NCBI GenBank assembly: GCA_014871605.1
Contig: WGSQ01000109.1
Location: 1 to 5,869 of the forward strand
Direction of reading: 5' to 3'
Length of the DNA stretch: 5,869 nt
From: Collinsella sp.
GTDB lineage: Bacteria > Actinomycetota > Coriobacteriia > Coriobacteriales > Coriobacteriaceae
Both the position numbers and the translations under genes were made by a program. Shown one piece after another: positions 1 to 5,431 of this stretch. The notes below the pieces were generated by a model. That model searched no databases. It was not told the DNA's origin and saw only the letters and a program-made list of their open reading frames with translations. Within the stretch, counting starts at the first letter, position 1. The number at the start of each line of letters is the position of its first letter.

Positions 1-1043
1 CTGGGGCCGGCAACGTTGACGTGATAGTCGCGGCCCAGGGTCTCGATAAGCCCGGGGCGACTGACGACCTCGGCATACAGGCCCTCAAACGGCACGAACA
101 TGATGCCAAAATTGGTCGTCGCGGGCACGCTCAGGTACTTTTCGCAGATGTCCTTGGCCTCGCGCTTCACCATGGCGTCAAGCGTCTTGCGCGCGGTGGC
201 CACAGCTTCGGCATCACCCGACTCTTGCGCGTCGAGCAGGTGCTCGTACGCGTCGCCCGGAAACTTGGAGTCGATCGGCAGCAACACGGGGTCGCCCTCG
301 TCCACCGGCAGCTTGACGGCAAACTCAACCCGCTCCGAGGCACCAGGCTTGGTGGCGACGTTTTCCAGATACTGATCGGGTGTGAGGATATCCGCCAGAA
401 TCGCGCCTAGCTGCACCTCGCCCAAAATGCCGCGCGCTTTTACATTGCCCAGCACGCGTTTGAGGTCGCCCACGCCGGTGGCGATGGATTGCATGTCGCC
501 CAGGCCCTTGTACACAGCCTCGAGCTGGTCGCTCACCTGCTTAAACGATGCCGACAGGCGATCGTTGAGCGTGCGGGAGAGCTTCTCGTCCACCGTCGCA
601 CGCATCTGATCGAGCTGCACGTTGTTGTCCTTGCGGATGGCGCCCAGCTGGGCATCGACCGTTTCGCGCACTTTGTCCAAACGGTGTTCAATGCCTTCGC
701 GGTTGGCGCCCAGCTGCTGGGCCGTCTCGCGACGCAGGTCGTCCATGCGGTCGCCGGCCTGCGAGAACTCGCGCGCAATGGTCAGGTAGCGCTGCTGCTC
801 CACGGCCGCATCGGTTGTCTGCTGCTGCGCGATGGCGTTTGCCGTGCGGCGGGTTTCGGCCAACGCGACGTTCAGGGTGTCGAGCACGTTGTTGGCCTGT
901 TCGAGCGCAGCCAGCATCTCTGCCCCGTTATCGCCGCGCTCCCGCAGCTCGGCGCGAAGGCCCTTAAGCTGCAGGGCACAAGCCACAGCAACCCCCACTG
1001 CCACCAAGGCGATCACAACAAGCACGATATCAATAGCAGACAT
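1..1043 (-). CDS. rmuC: RmuC family protein, 3' end cut by window edge
   Basis: I translated this frame by hand. It is open from ATG at 1043 to the window edge (347 complete codons, no stop), so the C-terminus is missing. Residues about 4-24 are a hydrophobic N-terminal membrane anchor (IDIVLVVIALVAVGVAVACA). Residues about 25-185 are charged and Gln/Ala-rich, consistent with a long coiled coil. From about 190 comes the RmuC core: KARGILGEVQLGAIL (202-216), VLLPIDSKFPGDAYEHLL (253-270) and FVPFEGLYAEVVSRPGL (316-332), all hallmark blocks of the family. RmuC is a membrane-anchored protein with a predicted nuclease-like fold. In E. coli it limits recombination at inverted repeats, but its biochemical activity is poorly defined. 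The start is fixed by an in-frame TGA eight codons upstream. The Shine-Dalgarno is weak (GGAG only 3 nt from ATG). The gene follows the helix-turn-helix gene by 51 nt with no evident terminator, so it may be partly co-transcribed with it. Confidence 0.93.
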   Translation of the reverse strand, partial: MSAIDIVLVVIALVAVGVAVACALQLKGLRAELRERGDNGAEMLAALEQANNVLDTLNVALAETRRTANAIAQQQTTDAAVEQQRYLTIAREFSQAGDRMDDLRRETAQQLGANREGIEHRLDKVRETVDAQLGAIRKDNNVQLDQMRATVDEKLSRTLNDRLSASFKQVSDQLEAVYKGLGDMQSIATGVGDLKRVLGNVKARGILGEVQLGAILADILTPDQYLENVATKPGASERVEFAVKLPVDEGDPVLLPIDSKFPGDAYEHLLDAQESGDAEAVATARKTLDAMVKREAKDICEKYLSVPATTNFGIMFVPFEGLYAEVVSRPGLIETLGRDYHVNVAGP

Positions 1044-1094
1044 AGACTCCGCCCAATAAACTCAATCGACCACCAATCAAAACCGCGATCAATC

Positions 1095-1658
1095 TTACCC
1101 CGCCACGCACACCGGGCGCCCGGCCCCTTCTTGGGTGCTTCTCTCTTCCGCATATTCCATAATGCGGCGCGCCGTTTCCCTGCTCACCTTTGAGTCATCG
1201 CCGGCCAAGTATGCGTATACGTTTCCTTTATTCAGGTGCAGAGCACGGCAGAGACCATAGCGCGTTACACCCGATTCCTCCAATGCTGTCAGCGTTCTCT
1301 TTCTCATGAGGGCGTTCACCCTTCTGTCGGCCGCTGGCTTTTCTTTCACCCCTCTATACGCGCGCCAAACGTTGGCGTAACGATTGGGAAGTTTATCCTC
1401 GGTGCATAGAGATGCCAGGCTACCCGCTTGGCCATACAGAGACAAAACACCTCGATAGCCCTCTTCCATCCACGAGCCCTCGGATAAGCCCAGAACGTAT
1501 TCGGCTTTGCCCTGCGCCAAAGCGAGCAAAAACAGAGGCTCCGCCACGCGCGGCACATCCGCCGTTGCCCGCTTAACCAGCTTTCTAAAATTCAGCGACT
1601 GCTGCCCGGACAGCTCTCGGCAATAGCCTTTCAAAAATCCCTCAAAAGTCAGATTCAA
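1095..1658 (-). CDS. Helix-turn-helix protein, partner of the DUF6036-like nucleotidyltransferase
   Basis: A 187-residue protein starting at TTG (1656-1658). This start is well supported: AAGGAGG lies 7 nt upstream inside the last codons of the preceding gene, and TTGA overlaps that gene's TGA stop; the next Met is residue 64. Residues 1-115 are a mostly helical region I cannot assign to a named domain. Residues about 119-172 form a helix-turn-helix: ALEESGVTRYGLCRAL, then NKGNVYAYL, then SKVSRETARRIMEYAEE. As I remember it, this type of C-terminal HTH often accompanies DUF6036 nucleotidyltransferases. By analogy with toxin-antitoxin pairs, it could be the antitoxin and autoregulator, binding the pair's own promoter. 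That role is inference; it could also be a plain transcription factor or the effector's cofactor. No transmembrane segment or signal peptide is visible. Confidence 0.8.
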   Translation of the reverse strand: MNLTFEGFLKGYCRELSGQQSLNFRKLVKRATADVPRVAEPLFLLALAQGKAEYVLGLSEGSWMEEGYRGVLSLYGQAGSLASLCTEDKLPNRYANVWRAYRGVKEKPAADRRVNALMRKRTLTALEESGVTRYGLCRALHLNKGNVYAYLAGDDSKVSRETARRIMEYAEERSTQEGAGRPVCVAG

Positions 1659-2185
1659 CCTCGCACCTCCTTTTTGTATTGCCTGTATGCACAGACCATC
1701 TCTTGATAACTCCGCTCCGAAGGCGATGAGGCCAACGCCTCTCCTTCATCGAATATAAGCCGCTCGAGCAAATCCCAATCAAGCCGGTCGATAAACGTTC
1801 GAGTATGGAGGTCGACGATGTCGTTCGGACGATAGGCATAAAGCTTCATCACCGCCAGGTCCTCCAAGGATGGCGTAAAGTACCTGATAAAACGCGCCCC
1901 AATATCTACGGGAATCAAACGATCTTCGTAATTGAATGGCATCTGATTACAATATGCCACCGCCATACCATTCACCTCGGGGTATCGAGCTATGATCTCG
2001 CGGAGGCACCTATCTGCCTCAAACACATCAATGTCATGTGTAACCGACCGATTCGTCACATCGTTTAGCATGAAGGCGCTTCCTCCCACCAATACAACGC
2101 TCGGCCTATCGTCTCGTGGGCCTATTTCCAGCTCCGCCTCTTCATCAATGCCCAAAAGAGTCTGCTCTAAATCCTGCTTATACAT
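1655..2185 (-). CDS. DUF6036-like nucleotidyltransferase, putative toxin of a toxin-antitoxin-like pair
   Basis: A 176-residue protein with nucleotidyltransferase-fold signatures. There is a strand plus Gly-Gly-Ser (VVLVGGSAFML, 30-40), then after a short spacer the metal-binding DID triad (HDIDVF, 50-55). The block TPSLEDLAVMKLYAYRPNDIVDL (104-126) follows, with Lys114, Asp122 and Asp125. This order (GGS, DxD, then SLEDLA..K..A.R..D..D) matches DUF6036 and related AbiEii-type proteins, which transfer nucleotides and in characterised relatives (AbiEii, MenT) act as toxins on tRNA or other targets. Activity here is not shown. The start at ATG 2185 has a modest ribosome binding site (AGGAT, about 6 nt upstream). 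The gene is more AT-rich than its neighbours: 29 of 60 bases are G or C in 1741-1800, against 45 of 60 in 4201-4260 within the MutY gene. That is compatible with horizontal acquisition. It overlaps its HTH partner by 4 nt. Confidence 0.82.
   Translation of the reverse strand: MYKQDLEQTLLGIDEEAELEIGPRDDRPSVVLVGGSAFMLNDVTNRSVTHDIDVFEADRCLREIIARYPEVNGMAVAYCNQMPFNYEDRLIPVDIGARFIRYFTPSLEDLAVMKLYAYRPNDIVDLHTRTFIDRLDWDLLERLIFDEGEALASSPSERSYQEMVCAYRQYKKEVRG
1656..1672 (-). promoter_or_regulatory. Ribosome binding site and TTGA stop-start overlap of the HTH gene
   Basis: The complement of 1666-1672 reads AAGGAGG, a near-perfect Shine-Dalgarno, followed after 7 nt by the TTG start of the HTH gene. The same bases encode the end of the nucleotidyltransferase (Lys-Lys-Glu-Val-Arg-Gly-stop), and TGA overlaps TTG as TTGA. 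A strong ribosome binding site on a rare start codon with overlap suggests translational coupling of the two proteins. Confidence 0.8.
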
Positions 2186-2197
2186 AGTAAATCCTAT

Positions 2198-2218
2198 TAT
2201 TATTCATTTTCAATAATA
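2198..2218. promoter_or_regulatory. AT-rich inverted repeat upstream of the nucleotidyltransferase, candidate operator
   Basis: TATTATT (2198-2204) and AATAATA (2212-2218) form a perfect 7-bp inverted repeat with a 7-nt centre, CATTTTC. It lies 13 nt upstream of the nucleotidyltransferase ATG in the only strongly AT-rich stretch between the genes. It could be the binding site for the HTH partner, overlapping the promoter. Minus-strand TATTAT and TAGTAT here could serve as a -10 box, but I found no convincing -35 box. A-T-rich inverted repeats also arise by chance. Confidence 0.35.
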
Positions 2219-2308
2219 CTATTCAGTCGCACGACAGGACCCACAGGATGCAAGAATTCTACTCGTGGCGATAATCCCTACACCCTAGAAGTCCTAATGT
2301 GACAAACG

Positions 2309-2731
2309 CTAACTCTCCCAGCCGGCACGGACGGTTGCTACGACATCGCCTAGGCGCTGGCCGAGAGCTGCCAAGTGCTGAAGCACCTCATTGGGCGAAG
2401 CGCCGTTGAGAATGCAGGTGAGCGCATACGAGACCAGGAAAATCGCCGCAAGTCCTAACGGAATGAGCACAATCATCGCTAACGTGCGCAGGCGCTGGCC
2501 CACGCGGCGGTGACGTGTGCGGCGCTTGTCAAACGCAAGCTCCTGCGCATATGAATCTTGTTGTACGGAATAGTTCTCTGGCGCCGATCCGCCCGCAGGC
2601 GAAACCGCAGGCGTGGCATTTTGCGCAGGAGGCTGGACGGCCGCCCCTTGCATTTGCATCTCCATAAGCCGTTGCTGTTGGCGCAACATGCGCTCGGCTT
2701 GTTGCTGCGGGGTCTCAAGAAACAGATCCAT
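2309..2731 (-). CDS. Small single-span membrane protein of unknown function
   Basis: A 140-residue protein that I do not recognise. The start is ATG at 2731, because GAGGAGG lies about 6 nt upstream; the frame extends to a TTG at 2803 without comparable support. Residues 1-30 are Gln/Met/Arg-rich and probably helical (PQQQAERMLRQQQRL). Residues 31-60 are Ala/Pro/Gly-rich and likely disordered. A strongly basic stretch (KRRTRHRRVGQRLR, 69-82) precedes one transmembrane helix at about 84-108 (LAMIVLIPLGLAAIFLVSYA). A short amphipathic tail follows (110-140). By the positive-inside rule, the N-terminal two thirds should be cytoplasmic. It stands alone between the rubrerythrin terminator and the nucleotidyltransferase module. 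I see no hairpin with a T-run in the 123 bases after its stop, so it may read into the downstream module. Confidence 0.75.
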   Translation of the reverse strand: MDLFLETPQQQAERMLRQQQRLMEMQMQGAAVQPPAQNATPAVSPAGGSAPENYSVQQDSYAQELAFDKRRTRHRRVGQRLRTLAMIVLIPLGLAAIFLVSYALTCILNGASPNEVLQHLAALGQRLGDVVATVRAGWES

Positions 2732-2847
2732 GCTTGCCTCCTCAATCGGAGCATTCGACGCTTGCGCCCAGCATCCCGCACCGCCAAGGCCACGGCAACG
2801 CAATCCGTAGCAATAGCTGCAAAGTTTCTTTTGTCAGAAAACTGTCG

Positions 2848-2892
2848 AAAAGCTCAACAACTCCCCTACCAGCACTTTCTCTGAGCTTTTTT
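2848..2892 (+). terminator. Terminator-like hairpin with T6 on the plus strand
   Basis: AAAAGCTCA (2848-2856) and TGAGCTTTT (2882-2890) are perfectly complementary across a 25-nt loop, and the plus strand continues to six T residues (2887-2892). The geometry resembles an intrinsic terminator, but no plus-strand gene precedes it and the loop is long. On the minus strand the same element would lie in the leader of the small membrane protein and ends in only four T residues. Confidence 0.3.
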
Positions 2893-2928
2893 ATCGAATG
2901 GTCTTTTGCCCTTCCACCAACCCGCCAA

Positions 2929-2950
2929 CTAACCAAAACCTAACCAAAAG
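2929..2950. repeat. Two-copy 11-bp tandem repeat
   Basis: CTAACCAAAAC (2929-2939) is followed directly by CTAACCAAAAG (2940-2950), identical at 10 of 11 positions. It lies between the rubrerythrin terminator and the small membrane protein. Function unknown; it could be replication slippage or a repeated protein-binding site. Confidence 0.5.
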
Positions 2951-2984
2951 CTTGACGGAAATTGTGTAGACAGAGACCCCACAC

Positions 2985-3014
2985 AAAAACGTGCCGCCCC
3001 AAAAGGGGCGGCAC
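2985..3014 (-). terminator. Intrinsic terminator after rubrerythrin
   Basis: GTGCCGCCCC (2991-3000), an AAAA loop and GGGGCGGCAC (3005-3014) make a perfect 10-bp GC-rich stem. On the minus strand the stem is followed by GTTTTTG, the U-tract expected of a rho-independent terminator. The plus-strand side has no T-run, so it acts on minus-strand transcripts, ending the rubrerythrin message about 160 nt after its stop. Confidence 0.88.
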
Positions 3015-3063
3015 ACAAACTTCTAATCAGCTTTTCAGTAACGAGCAAGCGACGACCCAACGC

Positions 3064-3153
3064 CGGGGCGCAGGGCGGGGAAACACCTTTGCCTCGCGCG
3101 ACCCTGCGGAGCCGTGAGCGAGAGGGAAAGGTGTTTCCCCGCCCTGCGCCCCG
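3064..3153. repeat. Long near-perfect palindrome (32-bp arms) in the rubrerythrin 3' region
   Basis: Positions 3064-3095 and 3122-3153 are reverse complements at 31 of 32 positions; the only mismatch is G3091 opposite G3126. The 26-nt centre can extend the fold, since CTCGC (3093-3097) can pair with GCGAG (3118-3122). Each arm runs from a GC-rich block (CGGGGCGCAGGGCGGGG) through AAACACCTTT. There is no T-run on either side, so it is not a normal terminator, and a separate terminator follows 50 nt later. It begins 21 nt after the rubrerythrin stop. Possible explanations are a repetitive extragenic palindrome, a small non-autonomous mobile element or an mRNA 3'-end stabiliser. Copy number elsewhere in the genome is unknown. 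Confidence 0.85.
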
Positions 3154-3174
3154 CAGTCCACGTTCGTATCGGCG

Positions 3175-3714
3175 CTAGTAGTTCACCACCTGCTCCTCAA
3201 AGTACGCCTTCGGGTGGTTACAAACCGGGCACACCTCGGGCGCCTCGGCGCCAACGTGCAGGTGCCCGCAGTTCAGGCACTTCCACACCTTCACGCCCTC
3301 ACGCTCAAACACTTCGCCCGACTCGATGCGCTCGACGAGCTTGTTGTAGCGCTCCTCGTGGGCCTTCTCGACGGCGGCGACGCCACGGAACTTCTCGGCG
3401 ATCTCGGTAAAGCCCTCCTCCTCGGCGGTCTTGGCGAACTCGTCGTACATCGTGGTCCACTCGTAGTTCTCGCCCGCAGCGGCATCACGCAAGTTGTCCA
3501 GGGTATCGGGAACGGCGCCGTCGTGCAGATACTTAAACCACAGCTTGGCGTGCTCGGACTCGTTGCCTGCGGTCTCGGCAAAGATATTCGAGATCTGAAC
3601 GTAGCCATCCTTCTTGGCCTTAGATGCGTAGTAGCGATACTTGGTATGCGCCTGGGACTCACCGGCAAAAGCGGTCTCGAGGTTCTTCTTGGTTTGAGAG
3701 TTCTCAAAATCCAT
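3175..3714 (-). CDS. rbr: Rubrerythrin
   Basis: A 179-residue rubrerythrin, full length for the classical family. It is a cytoplasmic non-haem di-iron protein of anaerobes that reduces hydrogen peroxide to water. Residues about 1-135 form the ferritin-like four-helix domain with expected iron ligands: Glu19 (AGESQAHTKY), Glu52 and His55 (NESEH), Glu82 and Glu85 (AGENYEW), and Glu116 and His119 (VEKAHEERY). The C-terminal rubredoxin domain has both Cys-x-x-Cys knuckles: C146-C149 (KCLNCGH) and C162-C165 (VCPVCNH). ATG at 3714 is preferred because GAAGGGAAG lies about 9 nt upstream; an in-frame ATG at 3735 has no ribosome binding site. It lies 112 nt downstream of the MutY-like gene on the same strand. 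That gap has no terminator and no promoter I would defend, so read-through and a private promoter are both possible. Confidence 0.97.
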   Translation of the reverse strand: MDFENSQTKKNLETAFAGESQAHTKYRYYASKAKKDGYVQISNIFAETAGNESEHAKLWFKYLHDGAVPDTLDNLRDAAAGENYEWTTMYDEFAKTAEEEGFTEIAEKFRGVAAVEKAHEERYNKLVERIESGEVFEREGVKVWKCLNCGHLHVGAEAPEVCPVCNHPKAYFEEQVVNY

Positions 3715-3826
3715 AGGTGTACTTCCCTTCAACATGCCGCCCGTAGGCTTCGAGCGGCCTTGTCTTTAGGATGCCCTCAAGCCGAGAATTTAAACCTTAC
3801 AATCCTCTTCTTCAGATTCGGGTTGG

Positions 3827-4732
3827 CTACACGCTTAGCCAGCGATCACCCTCGGAGCGGCAAAAGCCCTCGCGCTCCAAGTCGGCCAAAATGTCTGCGA
3901 CAAGATCGTGATCGACCGGCTCGCGGCCTGCCGCCGCCTCCATTTCGTTGACACCCGCCACGGCCTCGGCGAGTGTGATGCCCGCTGGCCGCCCATCGCG
4001 CGCAGCCAGCAGCATGCGCACAATATGGGCACGCTTTTGGCGACGCGAGCCCTCAAACTTGGACTGACGACTATAGCCCGCCGAGCGCCTGGACGGATTG
4101 GGCAGCGTCTTCTTAAGATACGCGCCATAATCCAGCAGCGCGTAATACCATGCGCGCGGTGTGTCGGCATCATCGAGCGGCACGGCAAAGGGAGCGATCT
4201 CATCCGCCGTCGCACCGGGAGCCGCCGGACAGGCGGCCTGAATCAGCGGCACCAGCTCGCGATCGGGGACGGCCGGCACGTCGGGAAAGAAATGATGCAG
4301 AAAGACCGTGCGCACGTTGGTCTCCAGATACACACCCGGTAGATCGAACGCAAACGACCGGATGCCCTGCGCCGTCGCCGGGCCAATACCAGGCAGGGCG
4401 ACCAAGTCGCGCGTCTCACGTGGAAACTCCCCACCCCAGTCTTCCATAACGCACTGAGCGGCTCTGTGAAGCGCCAGGGCACGCCGGTTGTAGCCCATCC
4501 CCTGCCAGGCATCCAAAACGTCGGAAGGAGCGGCCTGAGCGAGCGCCTGTACGGTCGGAAAGCGGTCGAGCCACGCGGGCATACGCGTCTCCACACGCGG
4601 CACCTGCGTTTGCTGCAGCATAACCTCGGAGAGCCAAATAATGTACGGGTCGCGCGTGCGGCGCCACGGAAGGTCGCGATAACGCAAGGCCCCTTCCGAA
4701 CGAATCATCGAACGAAAGGGGTCCTGAATCAT
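3827..4732 (-). CDS. mutY: MutY-like A/G-specific adenine glycosylase, cluster-less, with a winged-helix-like C-terminus
   Basis: A 301-residue HhH-GPD DNA glycosylase of the MutY type. Canonical MutY removes adenine mispaired with 8-oxoguanine. The N-terminal blocks fit: LPWR (21-24), SEVMLQQTQV (35-44, with catalytic-type Glu36), WQGMGYNRRA (76-85) and the helix-hairpin-helix LPGIGPATAQ (113-122). Three features are unusual. At the catalytic Asp position (LDGNV in E. coli) the sequence is LETNVRTVF (136-144), with Glu137. After LLDYGAYLKK the four-cysteine [4Fe-4S] site is missing, replaced by a basic NPSRRSAGYSRQSKFEGSRRQ (212-232). The NUDIX-like 8-oxoguanine recognition domain is absent; residues about 235-301 look like a winged helix (DHDLVADILADLEREGF). 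Cluster-less MutY homologues are known in anaerobes, so this is probably a natural subfamily, but substrate specificity is uncertain. AAGGAG 7 nt before ATG fixes the start. It lies 21 nt behind the Rrf2 gene. Confidence 0.88.
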   Translation of the reverse strand: MIQDPFRSMIRSEGALRYRDLPWRRTRDPYIIWLSEVMLQQTQVPRVETRMPAWLDRFPTVQALAQAAPSDVLDAWQGMGYNRRALALHRAAQCVMEDWGGEFPRETRDLVALPGIGPATAQGIRSFAFDLPGVYLETNVRTVFLHHFFPDVPAVPDRELVPLIQAACPAAPGATADEIAPFAVPLDDADTPRAWYYALLDYGAYLKKTLPNPSRRSAGYSRQSKFEGSRRQKRAHIVRMLLAARDGRPAGITLAEAVAGVNEMEAAAGREPVDHDLVADILADLEREGFCRSEGDRWLSV

Positions 4733-4753
4733 GGCTATGCTCCTTATGCGGCG

Positions 4754-5239
4754 CTATTCCTCCCGGCAAGCGCACGCACAGTTGGCGTACTCGGGAAACG
4801 CATCGCGGTCGGCGAACTTGGAATCGACGGCCGGGAACTGGCGGTGAGCGACGATATCGCCCAGCGAAACGGAATCGAGGTAGTCGCGCATCAGCGCTTG
4901 AGCTCCGGCCCACAGGGGATGATAACAGCACGTGCCCATGCGTGCACAGTCGCCATCGGGCGCGGTGCAATCGTTCATGACCATGGGGCCCTGAACGGCC
5001 TCAACGACCTGGCGGATGGTGACATCGTCGGGGCTGACCTTAAGACGCATGCCGCCATGGACGCCACGCAGGCTCTCCACAATACCGGCCTGAACCAAAC
5101 CATGCTGAATCGAACGGGCAAACGAATACGGGACATTGACCTCTTCGGCGGCGGTGCGAACAGAAAGCAGACGCTCCGGGTCCTCGGCAAGCATCGCGAG
5201 CATGCGAAGGGCGTAATCAGTCTTCCTCGATATGTCCAT
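4754..5239 (-). CDS. Rrf2 family transcriptional regulator, cysteine-containing (IscR/NsrR type)
   Basis: A 161-residue Rrf2 regulator. The N-terminal winged helix is classic: MDISRKTDYALRMLAMLA (1-18), AAEEVNVPYSFARSI (30-44, recognition helix), then LVQAGIVESLRGVHGG (48-63) forming the wing. Residues 73-82 (VTIRQVVEAV) begin the linker and dimerisation helix. Cys91, Cys98 and Cys104 or Cys105 lie where IscR, NsrR and related sensors bind an iron-sulfur cluster, so it is probably a redox, nitric oxide or Fe-S sensor. Which signal it reads cannot be told from sequence. An extra C-terminal cysteine cluster, CACAC (154-158), is unusual. The start at ATG 5239 has AAAGGGG about 5 nt upstream. It is followed after 21 nt by the MutY-like gene, and rubrerythrin lies further down the same strand; it probably autoregulates and controls these genes. 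Confidence 0.93.
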   Translation of the reverse strand: MDISRKTDYALRMLAMLAEDPERLLSVRTAAEEVNVPYSFARSIQHGLVQAGIVESLRGVHGGMRLKVSPDDVTIRQVVEAVQGPMVMNDCTAPDGDCARMGTCCYHPLWAGAQALMRDYLDSVSLGDIVAHRQFPAVDSKFADRDAFPEYANCACACREE

Positions 5240-5264
5240 TTTTCCCCTTTCAAGGAATAGGAAC

Positions 5265-5278
5265 AGCTCGAACGAGCT
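5265..5278. promoter_or_regulatory. Short inverted repeat upstream of the Rrf2 gene, candidate operator
   Basis: AGCTCG (5265-5270), AA, CGAGCT (5273-5278) is a 6-bp inverted repeat ending 26 nt before the Rrf2 start codon. Rrf2 regulators usually autoregulate through a dyad near their own promoter, so this is a plausible site. It does not match the IscR or NsrR consensus as I know them. Confidence 0.25.
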
Positions 5279-5351
5279 CCGGGGCCGAGCTTACGTCGAG
5301 ACGTCAATGAGCGTATGGACGCCCAAATAGCAAAACGGGCGCCCGCTGAAT

Positions 5352-5384
5352 GCCGTTTTTGAAGCCTCTTGCATCAAAAACGGC
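5352..5384. repeat. 11-bp perfect inverted repeat in the Rrf2 leader
   Basis: GCCGTTTTTGA (5352-5362) and TCAAAAACGGC (5374-5384) are perfectly complementary around an 11-nt loop. There is no T-run after the stem on either strand (T5 lies inside the arm), so a simple terminator is unlikely. If transcription starts near 5392, this hairpin would be at the very 5' end of the Rrf2 message, where it could stabilise or regulate the RNA; alternatively it is a DNA-level operator. Confidence 0.55.
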
Positions 5385-5398
5385 CCACAGTGCAATTG

Positions 5399-5427
5399 AG
5401 TATAACCTAACCCCCTGCTTCGTTGAA
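5399..5427 (-). promoter_or_regulatory. Candidate promoter for the Rrf2-mutY operon
   Basis: Read on the minus strand: TTCAAC (complement of 5422-5427) as a weak -35, a 17-nt spacer, then TATACT (complement of 5399-5404) as a good -10. It is the best promoter-like pair between the tRNA terminator and the Rrf2 gene, and would start transcription near 5392, leaving a leader of about 150 nt. Confidence 0.4.
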
Positions 5428-5431
5428 CTGG

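Larger units (their letters stand above)
2732..3174. other. Intergenic region between the rubrerythrin and small membrane protein genes
   Basis: 443 bases without a gene I can support. Reading in the direction of transcription, it holds the long hairpin (3064-3153), the terminator (2985-3014), an 11-bp tandem repeat (2929-2950), a terminator-like inverted repeat that ends in T6 on the plus strand (2848-2892), and the ribosome binding site of the membrane protein. A weak minus-strand promoter candidate is CTGACA (2832-2837), 16 nt, TATTGC (2810-2815). Reading frames in this stretch lack ribosome binding sites and recognisable motifs. Confidence 0.6.

Noticed and set aside
489..1193. Long plus-strand reading frame of 234 codons opposite rmuC
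   Set aside because: It is antisense to a clear RmuC protein and crosses into the HTH gene. It has no ribosome binding site and no recognisable motif.
2732..2803. Longer N-terminus for the small membrane protein (TTG at 2803)
   Set aside because: The 24 extra residues lack a ribosome binding site, whereas GAGGAGG sits correctly before ATG 2731.
2848..3153. CRISPR array or phage attachment region suggested by repeats
   Set aside because: The repeats are one palindrome and one two-copy tandem repeat, with no regularly spaced repeat-spacer pattern.
3715..3735. Rubrerythrin start at the ATG at 3735
   Set aside because: No Shine-Dalgarno precedes it, and classical rubrerythrins start close to the residue encoded by ATG 3714.
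3214..3951. Plus-strand frame of 245 codons across rubrerythrin
   Set aside because: It mirrors the rubrerythrin coding sequence and runs into the MutY gene. GC-rich DNA routinely leaves such shadow frames open.
4466..5260. Plus-strand frame of 264 codons across the MutY and Rrf2 genes
   Set aside because: It is antisense to two well-supported genes and has no family motifs.
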